64,000 nucleotides of DNA from Micromonospora sediminicola (GCF_900089585.1 NZ_FLRH01000004.1:1977001-2041000); one strand, 5' to 3'; numbered from the stretch's first letter, positions 56,842-64,000 are shown. Numbers and translations: made by a program. The notes: generated by a model from the letters alone, not told the origin.

Positions 56842-57600
56842 CTAGGGTGCCATCTCCGAGTCGCCGAGAGGGTACGACGACAAGAGTGCCCGGTCGAAGC
56901 TGTCGGCGTAGGTCCTGAACATGTCCCCGCCGGAGATCCGGCGCAGGTGCATGACGGGAGCGTGCGGCGCCGGGATTCCGAGGACGTGTGTATTGACCAG
57001 CATCTCGTCGTCGAACCGGTAGATCGAGTTGTAGAGGGTTGTCTCGTGGTACCTGACCTCGACGCCTGGGGTCTCTCTCAGGCGGTCGTAATACTGCCTG
57101 ACCTGTCGGATCTTGGCTGCCATGACGCCGGGCGCACCCTCCTCGATGCTTCTCCGCTCGATCGTCGGGCGGTCTGGGTCGCCGAGCAGAACGCGGATGG
57201 AGACACCGTTGAGCGCCTTCTGCCGGAGGGTGTCGATCAGTCCAGGGTCTTGCTCAACCAGGAAGAGTCCCGCGTACGCGAGAACGTCAATTCGCTCTTC
57301 TGCCCTTTCGATGAGCCGGCGCCAGACCTCATATGGCACGGACGACCGCCGCGAGTAGACCTGAATGATCTCGTTCTGCCCCAGCCGGGATGCCTTCTCG
57401 GCGGTCACCGCCTTCGGCCAGAGGTATGACTCGCTCTCACGGATGAGCGCGGCGATCGCGTGCCGGTGGCGGGGGTAGGGGGTCCTGTCTTGCGTGATCC
57501 AACGCTCGACCGTCTTTGGGTCTACGTCGATCTTCTCAGCAAGCGAAGCAGGGGTCATGCCGTTGCGGAGCATGGCGTCGCGCAGTCGATCGTTCGGCAT
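56842..57600 (-). CDS. XRE-type regulator with C-terminal DUF5919/PLD-like domain
   Basis: 252 residues. N-terminal HTH (LRDAMLRNGMTPASLAEKIDVDPKTVERWI), then from about residue 85 an alpha/beta domain of DUF5919 type (RIDVLAYAGLFLVEQDPGLIDTLRQKALNGVSIRVLLGDPD ... FDDEMLVNTHVLGIP ... MFRTYADSFDRAL) resembling phospholipase-D-like sensors. Probably the AICE repressor. ATG 57600 has GGAGG six bases upstream. Divergent from the conjugation operon; inverted repeats lie in the shared gap. Confidence 0.8.
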   Translation of the reverse strand: MPNDRLRDAMLRNGMTPASLAEKIDVDPKTVERWITQDRTPYPRHRHAIAALIRESESYLWPKAVTAEKASRLGQNEIIQVYSRRSSVPYEVWRRLIERAEERIDVLAYAGLFLVEQDPGLIDTLRQKALNGVSIRVLLGDPDRPTIERRSIEEGAPGVMAAKIRQVRQYYDRLRETPGVEVRYHETTLYNSIYRFDDEMLVNTHVLGIPAPHAPVMHLRRISGGDMFRTYADSFDRALLSSYPLGDSEMAP

Positions 57601-57772
57601 CAAGCGCCTCCAAGGGACGACTAGGACGCATTTAAGTTAGCAAAGACGTCCCGAGTTGTCCATGTGGTCGGGTGGCTCGTCCCGCTTTCTAGACGAGCCT
57701 TATTGGCAGAGGTCACGAGCAAGAGTCCGAAGGGGACTCGCTCAAGCTGGCCCAAGACCCAGGAGGTTTGTT
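57601..57772. promoter_or_regulatory. Divergent control region between XRE repressor and transfer operon
   Basis: Contains an imperfect inverted repeat GGGACGACT (57614-57622) / AGACGTCCC (57644-57652) around an AT-rich core (TTTAAGTTAG, probable -10 area), then a perfect 8-bp inverted repeat GGCTCGTC (57674-57681) / GACGAGCC (57692-57699) followed by TTATT. The first is a candidate operator for the XRE protein; the second may be a terminator or second operator. AGGAGG precedes the operon start. Confidence 0.5.
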
Positions 57773-58093
57773 GTGAAGCTGTACGTGGACACCGCGAGCA
57801 AGCAGGTCCAGGTGACGAAGGACCCGGAGCCGAAGAACGACCAGAACGGCAACCAGCGGTCGGAGAAGAACACCGGCCGGCTCATGTGGTCGACCCAGGT
57901 CTTCGTGCTCGACGAGACCGGCGGCGAGATCATCACCATCACCACGGCGGGAGAGAAGCCGAACGTGACGGTGGGGCAGCTCGTCGCGGTCGAGCAGTTG
58001 GAGGCCATCCCGTGGGCGACCAACGGGCGCAACGGCGTCGCGTTCCGTGCGATCACGCTGAAGCCGAAGGCTGGCACCTCGGCGGCGAAGTAG
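57773..58093 (+). CDS. AICE operon leader protein, unknown (conserved in AICEs)
   Basis: 106 residues: KLYVDTASKQVQVTKDPEPKND... LMWSTQVFVLDETGGEIITITTAGEKPNVTVGQLVAVEQLEAIPW ... GVAFRAITLKPKAG. A small all-beta protein of a type that regularly opens AICE/Streptomyces-plasmid transfer operons just upstream of the FtsK-like gene. An OB-fold-like nucleic-acid-binding role is conceivable but unproven. GTG start with AGGAGG eight bases upstream. Confidence 0.7.
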   Translation: MKLYVDTASKQVQVTKDPEPKNDQNGNQRSEKNTGRLMWSTQVFVLDETGGEIITITTAGEKPNVTVGQLVAVEQLEAIPWATNGRNGVAFRAITLKPKAGTSAAK

Positions 58094-58193
58094 TCCCTCG
58101 ATCCACCTGTGCTGCGTGAGCTTCTGGTGTCTGACGCGCACCCGCGCGTGAAGCGGCCTGAGGTCCGCTGACAACGACAAGTGAAGAAACGGT

Positions 58194-58307
58194 CCGGGAG
58201 TGGTTCCGACTCCTATGCTCCCGGCCCGGTCACCACGTCGTGGTGGTGGCAACCCCGCAAGAGCTGGCGCGGGGTCGGTCCGACTCCTACATCTGCCGAC
58301 CCCGTGC
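58194..58307 (+). promoter_or_regulatory. Hairpin pair with a shared loop word, plus palindrome
   Basis: Hairpin 1: CCGGGAG (58194-58200) / CTCCCGG (58218-58224). Hairpin 2: CGGGGTCGG (58270-58278) / CCGACCCCG (58296-58304), extendable to 12 bp. Both loops contain TCCGACTCCTA. Between them is CACCACGTCGTGGTG (58231-58245), a perfect palindrome about one central base. They fill the 257-base gap between the first two operon genes and look like RNA regulatory structures or protein sites. Confidence 0.6.
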
Positions 58308-58350
58308 CCTCCAACTCATCCGACCCAACTCGCGATTGGGAGGACTCGTC

Positions 58351-58581
58351 GTGTCCAAGCCTACCCGCCCGAGCGGCCTGCCCACAGGACTGCACTTCCT
58401 GCAGGCCCGCGCAGGCTACAAGTCCGAATACACCTGGGCCGACCACGAGAAGGCCGGTGTTCCCATGGTCGTGGCCTGCACCGGCTGCGAAATGACCATG
58501 GCCGGCGCTCTCGCCCTCATCGACTCCAACGGCTACTGCTGGTGCCCCGCCTGCGGCGACACGGGAGGTCGTCATGAGTAA
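58351..58581 (+). CDS. Small zinc-ribbon-like protein
   Basis: 76 residues: SKPTRPSGLPTGLHFLQARAGYKSEYTW..., with VACTGCEMT and later YCWCPACGDTGG giving two CxxC pairs for a zinc ribbon. Role in the transfer operon unknown. GTG start with GGGAGGA seven bases upstream. Its last 8 bases overlap the next gene. Confidence 0.68.
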   Translation: MSKPTRPSGLPTGLHFLQARAGYKSEYTWADHEKAGVPMVVACTGCEMTMAGALALIDSNGYCWCPACGDTGGRHE

Positions 58582-59515
58582 GCCCGCCGCCCGCCGCCCG
58601 TTCGGCGGCAAGTCGAACAACACGATCACGGTGATCGAGGCCAAGGTTCACCGGTCCTCGGCACGCAACGCCCGGTTGGCGTTCATCCTCACGGCGGTCA
58701 TCGTCGGCCTTCTGTCGGCCGTGGTGGCCGCTTCCTACATCCACCCCATCCTCGCCGTCATCGTCGGCGCGCTCATCGGGGTTCCCCTCGGCGGCCTCGC
58801 CTGGGTCCTCGTCCGCATCTGGCCGGTCCTGCGGCTGCTGTGGTGGTGGACCCCGGAAATCGGGATCACCACGTTCCTTGGCATCTGCTGGGTGCAGCTC
58901 GCCAACCACACCCCGATGCCCATCACCCTGACGGTCGTCGCCCTGGTCGTCGGCGTCCCCGCCGCCCTGCCGGCATCCCGCCGGACGGTGGTCGCCTGGA
59001 CGTGGTGCCTGATCGTGCGCCACCGGCTGCGCGTGTGCTTCGCGCAGTTCATCATCGCCAACCAGTCCGGCAGCCTGCCACTGATCCTGTGGGCCAAGCC
59101 CACGCCGGTCGGTGAGCGGGTCTGGGTCTACCTGCGCCCCGGCCTCTCGTTGGCCGACCTGGAAGGCCGTCTCGACCGCATCGCGGTCGCCTGCCACGCC
59201 TCGACCGCTCTGATCGAGCGGGCCTCGGACGGCAACGCCGCCTACCTGCGCTTCGACATCAAGCGCCGCGATGTCCTCACCGCCCAGGTGAGTTCCCCGC
59301 TCGTCGACGTCATCGACCCCGACACCCCGGCAACCGAGCGGATCCCGGCCACCGTGCCCACCGCCCTGGACCTGCCCGACATCGACGCCCCGACCGTCAC
59401 CCTGCCCACCCAGCAGGGCAAGCCGGCGGTCAAGAAGCCGGCCACCACCGCCAACGGCAGCAAGCCCGCGGCTTCCCCCGCCAGCGACGTCGACGACGTC
59501 TCCGACTGGATCTAA
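58574..59515 (+). CDS. Membrane partner of the FtsK-like transfer protein
   Basis: 313 residues: basic N-terminus, helices at about 35-55, 60-80, 95-110 and 115-135, then a cytoplasmic domain (AKPTPVGERVWVYLRPGLSLADLEGRLDRIAVACHASTALIERA ... AAYLRFDIKRRDVL) and an Ala/Pro/Lys-rich acidic-ended tail. This resembles the N-terminal membrane/linker part of TraB/TraSA proteins, with the ATPase encoded separately in the next gene. Probably anchors the translocase at the hyphal membrane. Confidence 0.75.
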   Translation: MSKPAARRPFGGKSNNTITVIEAKVHRSSARNARLAFILTAVIVGLLSAVVAASYIHPILAVIVGALIGVPLGGLAWVLVRIWPVLRLLWWWTPEIGITTFLGICWVQLANHTPMPITLTVVALVVGVPAALPASRRTVVAWTWCLIVRHRLRVCFAQFIIANQSGSLPLILWAKPTPVGERVWVYLRPGLSLADLEGRLDRIAVACHASTALIERASDGNAAYLRFDIKRRDVLTAQVSSPLVDVIDPDTPATERIPATVPTALDLPDIDAPTVTLPTQQGKPAVKKPATTANGSKPAASPASDVDDVSDWI

Positions 59516-59599
59516 CCGCCCTACCCAACCGGTCGCGGAGAGCCCTCGGGCTCGTTCGTGTGGCTCTCCGCGCCCACCAACCGCCCAAGGAGGGCACCC

Positions 59600-60472
59600 A
59601 TGACCACCACAACCGCCCCGACGTCGGAGATCCCGGTGGGGCCTGGCCTGTCGATGTTCGACCCCATCTTCGTCGGCATCGACGAGTTCGGTCACCCCGT
59701 CTACATCACCCTCGCCTACCGCAACCTCCTCGCCGGCGGAGAACCCGGCGGAGGCAAGAGCGGGCTCCTGAACACCCTCGCCGCCCACGCCGCCCTGTCC
59801 GTCGACTCCCGCCTGGTGCTGCTCGACGGCAAGCTCGTCGAACTCGGGCAGTGGGAGGACTGCGCCGACGCGTTCATCGGCCCCGACATCACCGCCGCCC
59901 TCGACATCCTCCGACGCCTCCAGCTGGTGATGAACAACCGCTACGCCTGGCTCCGCGCTCACGGGCGCCGCAAGGTGACCGCCGCCGACGGGCTGTCGGT
60001 CATCACCGTCCTCGTCGACGAGATCGCCTACTACTCCGCCACCGTCGGCACCAAGCAGGAACAAGAAGAGTTCGTCGCTCTCCTGCGCGACCTGGTCGCA
60101 CGCGGCCGCGCCGCCGGCATCCCCGTGGTCGCCGCGACCCAGCGGCCCAGCTTCGACATCATCCCCACCAGCCTGCGGGACCTGTTCGGCTACCGCGCCG
60201 CGTTCCGCTGCACCACACCCAACACCTCCAACATTGTGCTCGGACACGGCTGGGCCGAGCAGGGCTACACCGCCACCGACATCGCCCCCACCAACCAGGG
60301 CGCGGCCTACCTCATCGCCGAAGGCGGCACCCCCAAGCGCATCAAGGTCGCCTACCTCACCGACACCCAGATCGCCGGCATCGCCGACTACGCCGCCTGG
60401 ATCCGCCGGCCCCGACCGTTACCGACCCTGATCCCGGACCTGACCCGGGCGGACTTCGAGGTGGTGGCATGA
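59600..60472 (+). CDS. FtsK/SpoIIIE-type conjugal transfer ATPase (TraB/TraSA-like)
   Basis: 290 residues with Walker A GGEPGGGKSGLL, Walker B VITVLVDEIAYY, and the FtsK-type RGRAAGIPVVAATQRPSFDIIPTSLRDLF segment with a sensor Gln/Arg. Translocates double-stranded DNA during actinomycete mycelial transfer in characterised homologues. Shorter than TraB because the membrane part is a separate upstream gene; a C-terminal winged-helix gamma domain is not evident. AAGGAGGG precedes the ATG. ATGA overlap with the next gene. Confidence 0.88.
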   Translation: MTTTTAPTSEIPVGPGLSMFDPIFVGIDEFGHPVYITLAYRNLLAGGEPGGGKSGLLNTLAAHAALSVDSRLVLLDGKLVELGQWEDCADAFIGPDITAALDILRRLQLVMNNRYAWLRAHGRRKVTAADGLSVITVLVDEIAYYSATVGTKQEQEEFVALLRDLVARGRAAGIPVVAATQRPSFDIIPTSLRDLFGYRAAFRCTTPNTSNIVLGHGWAEQGYTATDIAPTNQGAAYLIAEGGTPKRIKVAYLTDTQIAGIADYAAWIRRPRPLPTLIPDLTRADFEVVA

Positions 60473-60678
60473 CCACCCGCGAACAGGCCCACGCCCGCGC
60501 CAACAGCCAGCGGGCCGCCCAGTACGTCGAGATCTGGGTCATCGCCCAGCCGAGCGAGATCGCCTCGATGGTTCAGGTCGCCTCGGCCAGCGGCCGACTC
60601 GTCTACCTCGGCCCACCCCAAGCGGTGGGCGGCGATGACACCCGACAGCGCCGCTACCTGCGGCTGCGCACCCGATAG
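60469..60678 (+). CDS. Small AICE operon protein, unknown
   Basis: 69 residues: TTREQAHARANSQRAAQYVEIWVIAQPSEIASMVQVASASGRLVYLGPPQAVGGDDTRQRRYLRLRTR. Beta-alpha-beta pattern, no recognised family. Start overlaps the ATPase stop by 4 bases, so it is translationally coupled to it. Confidence 0.62.
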   Translation: MTTREQAHARANSQRAAQYVEIWVIAQPSEIASMVQVASASGRLVYLGPPQAVGGDDTRQRRYLRLRTR

Positions 60679-60761
60679 CAGTCGACGGAACCGGCCTCAG
60701 CCCTGGAAAGCGATCCGGTTCCGCCGACCTCCACCAACAGCCCCGAAAGGACGTGGCTGCC

Positions 60762-61199
60762 ATGAAGGCTACCCACAACCCGCCCACCGGAGTCCAGGTC
60801 ACACCCGCTGACCTGCTCCGGATGGCTGCCCTCTACCTGCGCCGGCACGGCTGGCACCAGGGCACCTACTACGCACCCACCGACAGCCTCACCCCGCCGG
60901 CCTGCGCCGTCGGAGCCATCGGCATGGCCTGCGCCGGCTACCGCGCCGAACACTTCTACGGCCTCGACCCCGATACCCAAGTCACCTTCCGGCAGACCGT
61001 CGGTGTCCTCACCGTCTACCTCGACGACCACGCCCCGGTCTTCCACATCGACGAAGACGGCTACCTCCTCGACGAGCACACCTCCCCCTACTCCTGGAAC
61101 GACGACCCCGGCCGCACCGCCGAGCAGGTCATCACCGCGCTTGAGAGCGCGGCTGACGAGTGGGACCGCCTGCACACCCAGGAAGGCGGGAACCGATGA
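60762..61199 (+). CDS. DUF6197-like protein
   Basis: 145 residues: LLRMAALYLRRHGWHQGTYYAPTDSLTPPACAVGAIGMACAGY ... SWNDDPGRTAEQVITALESAADEWDRL. The RRHGWHQG, PACAVGA and WNDDPGRT stretches match the DUF6197 family common on actinomycete mobile elements; function unknown. GAAAGGA lies upstream of the ATG at 60762; GTG at 60753 is too close to it. Confidence 0.72.
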   Translation: MKATHNPPTGVQVTPADLLRMAALYLRRHGWHQGTYYAPTDSLTPPACAVGAIGMACAGYRAEHFYGLDPDTQVTFRQTVGVLTVYLDDHAPVFHIDEDGYLLDEHTSPYSWNDDPGRTAEQVITALESAADEWDRLHTQEGGNR

Positions 61200-61495
61200 A
61201 CATCGTCAAGAAGCCCTTGACGCCGCGCATCCCGTCGCAGCGTCGTCGGGACGTCGTCGAGAACGACGCCTTCGCCGCGTTCGCCCGGCGCATCATCCGC
61301 GCCCACGGCCGCCGCGTCGCTGACGGCGACGTCGAAGCCCTGCGCGACCTCGTCGCCCTTTCCGGCGACATCGATAAGGCCATCACCGACGCCGTCGTCG
61401 GCCTGCGGGCCTTCGGCTACTCCTGGGCCGAGATCGGCCAGCGCCTTGGGATCTCCCGGCAGGCCGCCCAGCAGCGCTGGGGAGACCGGCCATGA
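61196..61495 (+). CDS. Small HTH protein
   Basis: 99 residues ending in a sigma-region-4-like HTH: DKAITDAVVGLRAFGYSWAEIGQRLGISRQAAQQRWG. N-terminus basic (MNIVKKPLTPRIPSQRRRDVV). Probably DNA-binding; a regulator within the transfer operon. Starts with a 4-base overlap on the previous stop and ends with one on the next start. Confidence 0.75.
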   Translation: MNIVKKPLTPRIPSQRRRDVVENDAFAAFARRIIRAHGRRVADGDVEALRDLVALSGDIDKAITDAVVGLRAFGYSWAEIGQRLGISRQAAQQRWGDRP

Positions 61496-61839
61496 CCACC
61501 TTCACCTACGACCCGGCCAACCCCGCCGAGGACTTCCCCACCTACCCGTTCCGGCTCGCCCCCGACGGGCTGGCCACCCGTCGACAATTGCGCGCCGCCG
61601 GCCTCCGACCCGGAGGACACCACGCCGTCGCGCAAATCCTCTGGCGTCGCGGTAAGCGCGTCGCCTACCTCTACCGCCTCGACTGGGCCAAGCCCAAGCG
61701 GGTCGCCACCCCCGCCCAGCGGGAGGCCATCGCCAAGGCGCTTCGCGCCCGCCGCACCTGCCGCGTCTGCGGCCTCGTGCAGCCCTACTACATCCCCCGC
61801 CGTTACGGCTGCTGTCTCGACTGCCACGGAGGCCACTGA
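61492..61839 (+). CDS. RRQRL-motif zinc-binding protein
   Basis: 115 residues: ATRRQLRAAGLRPGGHHAVAQILWRRGKRVAYLYRLDWAKPKRVATPAQREAIAKALRA, then CRVCG and CCLDCHGGH. The RRQ-L motif followed by C-terminal CxxC pairs matches the RRQRL motif-containing zinc-binding family, typical of AICEs and Streptomyces plasmids. Molecular role unknown. Confidence 0.82.
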   Translation: MTTFTYDPANPAEDFPTYPFRLAPDGLATRRQLRAAGLRPGGHHAVAQILWRRGKRVAYLYRLDWAKPKRVATPAQREAIAKALRARRTCRVCGLVQPYYIPRRYGCCLDCHGGH

Positions 61840-62132
61840 TGCCCACCACCGCTGTCATCAACTTCGCCGCTCAGGAGCGGATGACTCCCGACGACTACGT
61901 CGTCACCGTCATCGCCGAGGACTTCGCCGCTCGCGGTGAGCTGTCCTTCGAACGGTTCCTGTCCGGCTACTACGCCGAAAGCCTGCGCCTCATCCACGAC
62001 GCGCACCTGACCCAGTGCACCGCCGGCCCCGACCAGCACTGCCCGACCTGCAACGGCATCCGCGTCGGACTCGCCGGCCTCGCCGCCGAGCAACGCGCCG
62101 TCACCTCCGGGCAGGTGACCCATGGCCACTGA
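61839..62132 (+). CDS. Small AICE operon protein with CxxC, unknown
   Basis: 97 residues: RMTPDDYVVTVIAEDFAARGELSFERFLSGYYAESLRLIHDAHLTQCTAGPDQHCPTCNGIRVGLAGLAAEQR. The C...HCPTC stretch may hold a metal. No family assigned. TGATG overlap with the previous gene and an 11-base overlap with the next. Confidence 0.62.
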   Translation: MPTTAVINFAAQERMTPDDYVVTVIAEDFAARGELSFERFLSGYYAESLRLIHDAHLTQCTAGPDQHCPTCNGIRVGLAGLAAEQRAVTSGQVTHGH

Positions 62133-62829
62133 CCGTCACACCGGCCCCCGCATCGAGGGCCTGGTCCTGGTCCTCATCCTCATCGCCGTCGCCGGCTTCG
62201 CCGGCGCCGCCTCCTTCACCCACGTCAAAGACTGGACCCTCGCCAACTCCCCGGCCGGGACCGGGGCATGGTTCGGCTGGGCCAACGCCGTCATCTCCGA
62301 ACTCGTCCCCATCGCCTGCCTACTGACCATCCGCCGACGCCGACGCACCGGCGCATCCATCGGCTACCCACTGTTCCTGCTCATCGCCGCCGCCGGCCTC
62401 TCCCTGGCCGCCCAACTCGCGGTCGCCAAACCCGGCATCTCCGGCTGGCTCCTGTCCGCCGTCCCCGCCCTGGCGTTCATGGCCCTGGTCAAACTCGTCC
62501 TCGCCCCGGCACCTGCGTCCGAGCAACCCACCACACCGCCGGCTACGCCGGCCAAACCCATCCGCGTCCAGGTGGCCGAGCAGGTCACCACCGAACCGCC
62601 GGCTGCCATCACCCCGACCCCGGCCGTCGAGCCGGAACCCGTCACCGCGCCGGCACCGGAGCCGGTCGACGTTCCTACCCACCTGCTGCCCATGGCTCGC
62701 TTCGCCGCCGTGCAGCACGAACAGACCAACGGCCGCCCCATCACCCCGGCCGAGCTGGCCGACCGACTCGACGTCACCCCACCCGTCGCCGGGCAACTCC
62801 TGGCCACCATCGGCGGTGGTGCCCGATGA
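62122..62829 (+). CDS. DUF2637 (SpdB-like) spread protein
   Basis: 235 residues: four membrane helices in the first 130 residues (VLVLILIAVAGFAGAASFTHVKDW; WANAVISELVPIACLL; YPLFLLIAAAGLSLAAQLAVA; LLSAVPALAFMALVKLVL), a Pro/Ala/Thr linker and a C-terminal HTH-like segment (ITPAELADRLDVTPPVAGQLL). DUF2637 proteins are linked to intramycelial spreading of actinomycete conjugative elements. Overlaps both neighbours, part of the same operon. Confidence 0.82.
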   Translation: MATDRHTGPRIEGLVLVLILIAVAGFAGAASFTHVKDWTLANSPAGTGAWFGWANAVISELVPIACLLTIRRRRRTGASIGYPLFLLIAAAGLSLAAQLAVAKPGISGWLLSAVPALAFMALVKLVLAPAPASEQPTTPPATPAKPIRVQVAEQVTTEPPAAITPTPAVEPEPVTAPAPEPVDVPTHLLPMARFAAVQHEQTNGRPITPAELADRLDVTPPVAGQLLATIGGGAR

Positions 62830-63122
62830 GCATCCACACCGTCGACGTCGCCCAGCTCGTGCACACCTGCCCGGCCGAGCCGGAGCCCCACCCCTACGAC
62901 ATCCGCCGCAGCGTCATCGACGTCATCGACGGCGGCCCCTGCCGCAACCCGGTCACCATCCGCTGCGGCGACACCATCACCCAGATCCGTTGCGGCCGGC
63001 ACGAGCCGACCCACCGCCAGTGCAGCGCCTGCCGCATCACCGTCGTGGAACGGATCATCACCGACACCTTCGTCGGCTACCAAGGCCCCGAGCAGATGCG
63101 TCCCGTCAAGGACGCCGCCTGA
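62826..63122 (+). CDS. Small cysteine-rich AICE operon protein
   Basis: 98 residues with CRNPVTIRCGDTITQIRCGRHEPTHRQCSACRITVVERI, a Cys/His pattern suggesting a zinc finger. No family assigned. Start overlaps the DUF2637 stop (ATGA); stop overlaps the initiator start (TGATG). Confidence 0.65.
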   Translation: MSIHTVDVAQLVHTCPAEPEPHPYDIRRSVIDVIDGGPCRNPVTIRCGDTITQIRCGRHEPTHRQCSACRITVVERIITDTFVGYQGPEQMRPVKDAA

Positions 63123-64000
63123 TGGCCTCGACGCTGGACCTCACCCCCCGCGCTACGGCCCGGGGGGTGGGCTCGAACGCCGACACCATCGTCTACGGCT
63201 ACACCGCCGCCGGAGCAGCGTTCCAACGCGCCACCCGACCCGACTACTTCGGCTGGCTGGAACACGTCCGCGCCGCCGCCGGCTGCACCCGCCCCATCCG
63301 CCTGTCCGGCAGCCTCCACACCGTCGACCCCACCACCGGGCGGATCCTGGACTCCCGGCACACCGACGCCATGCCTGATGCGGCGATCTACACCGCCTGC
63401 GGCAACCGCCGCGCCACCGTCTGCCCGGCCTGCGCCCACACCTACCAGCGTGATGCCTTCCAACTCCTGCGCGCCGGCCTCGTCGGCGGCAAAGGCATCC
63501 CCGAAAGCGTCGCCCGGCATCCAGCGGTGTTCGCCACCTTCACCGCCCCCTCGTTCGGCACCGTCCACGCCCGGGTCGTGAAGCGGCACACCTGCCGCAA
63601 CCGCCGCCGCTGCGACTGCCGCGCCGAGCCCTGCCACGCCCGCCGCGCCACCGACCCGACCGCTGGCCTCTGCCCCCACGGCCGGCCCTCGGTCTGCTGG
63701 GCACGCCACGAAACCGGCGACACCGTACTGGGCCGGCCGTTGTGCCTGGACTGCTACGACCACGACCACCAGGTCGTGTGGAACCTGTTCTCCGGCGAAC
63801 TCTGGCACCGCACCAAGCAAGCCGCCCAGCGGTACCTCGCCAAACTCGCCCACAAACGAGGCGTCCCCCGCGTCGAGATCCGCACCGCCTCCGGCAAACT
63901 CCGCACCCTGCCCCCGGTCCGCCTCTCTCCCGGCAAGGTCGCCGAACTCCAAGCCCGCGGAGCAGTGCACTTCCACGCCATCGCCCGCCTCGACGGCGTC
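63122..64000 (+). CDS. RepSA-type replication initiator, 3' end beyond the window
   Basis: First 293 residues are visible. The protein carries many Cys/His residues (ACGNRRATVCPACAHTYQRDAFQLLRAGL; CDCRAEPCHARRA) and FATFTAPSFGTVHAR, then ends in VHFHAIARLDGV, the H-x-H type motif of rolling-circle initiators. RepSA proteins replicate pSAM2-like elements after excision. Catalytic Tyr is expected past the window edge. As in other AICEs, xis and int should follow. Confidence 0.87.
   Translation, partial: MASTLDLTPRATARGVGSNADTIVYGYTAAGAAFQRATRPDYFGWLEHVRAAAGCTRPIRLSGSLHTVDPTTGRILDSRHTDAMPDAAIYTACGNRRATVCPACAHTYQRDAFQLLRAGLVGGKGIPESVARHPAVFATFTAPSFGTVHARVVKRHTCRNRRRCDCRAEPCHARRATDPTAGLCPHGRPSVCWARHETGDTVLGRPLCLDCYDHDHQVVWNLFSGELWHRTKQAAQRYLAKLAHKRGVPRVEIRTASGKLRTLPPVRLSPGKVAELQARGAVHFHAIARLDGV

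Larger units (their letters stand above)
47387..64000. mobile_element. AICE (pSAM2-like integrative and conjugative element), right end beyond the window
   Basis: The region begins at a tRNA-Thr 3' fragment and carries the hallmark AICE gene set: XRE/Nudix control genes, FtsK-like transfer ATPase with membrane partner, RRQRL zinc protein, DUF2637/SpdB-like membrane protein and RepSA-type replication initiator. Known AICEs integrate in tRNA 3' ends with rep, xis and int grouped next to the tRNA, so xis, int and the intact tRNA-Thr should follow 64000. Cargo at 47.4-57 kb includes three transposon-type units and is GC-poorer in part (47.4-50.3 kb). Confidence 0.85.

Overview
The window is very GC-rich DNA with the codon use of an actinomycete. 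Gene content (futalosine-pathway menaquinone genes, F420-type PPOX proteins, XPB helicase with a Helicase_C_3 partner, DUF2530/DUF3027 proteins, SCO6745- and TIGR03089-family proteins, split LigD plus Ku) points to a Micromonosporaceae chromosome, most likely Micromonospora or a close relative. This is judged from remembered family content and gene order; no search was run. Several genes have a TANNNT -10 box 6-7 bases before the start codon, the pattern of leaderless actinobacterial transcripts.

Positions 1-45000 are ordinary chromosome: a truncated NCS2 permease; an MFS protein coupled to mqnB, with mqnD nearby; a cold-shock protein; the helicase pair (7.3-12.8 kb) with an L,D-transpeptidase between; a secreted M43 protease; a TetR gene with its operators; the NHEJ set ligD-ligase/ligD-polymerase/ku (19-21.9 kb); an FKBP isomerase; an acyl-CoA ligase; a DHA2 efflux pump; an HldE-like gene with two glycosyltransferases (31.4-35.4 kb); Hsp20; an SGNH acyltransferase; an SDR/AraC divergent pair; and small hypotheticals. 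Dense packing gives several convergent genes with overlapping 3' ends.

The accessory zone begins at 45.0 kb. Two 92-bp repeats (45022-45113 and 47337-47428) each hold the 3' half of a tRNA-Thr(CGT) gene plus its terminator, on the minus strand. Neither has a tRNA 5' half. They look like attachment sites left by integration into a tRNA 3' end. The 2.2 kb between them is a small remnant (DUF4240, a glyoxalase-like gene). From the second site to the window edge lies an actinomycete integrative and conjugative element (AICE), pSAM2-like in content: cargo (44-aa membrane peptide, Schlafen-type AlbA_2 protein), an HD/Nudix/XRE control module, then a tightly packed plus-strand operon (57.8 kb to beyond 64 kb) with a split FtsK-like transfer ATPase, DUF2637/SpdB-like protein and a RepSA-type initiator cut by the window end. 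Excisionase, integrase and the intact tRNA-Thr are expected just to the right.

Inside the AICE are three mobile units. A 2504-bp IS481-family element (50992-53495, TGT...ACA ends, exact 15-bp target duplication) carries, coupled to its transposase, a WapI-family immunity gene. An IS110 element (recombinase 53726-54790) follows. A 563-bp unit (55146-55708) has IS481-type ends and its own exact 15-bp duplication but no transposase: it carries only one 134-aa gene behind a leaderless promoter. This transposase-less gene cassette, together with the IS481 element carrying an immunity passenger, is the most unusual system in the window.
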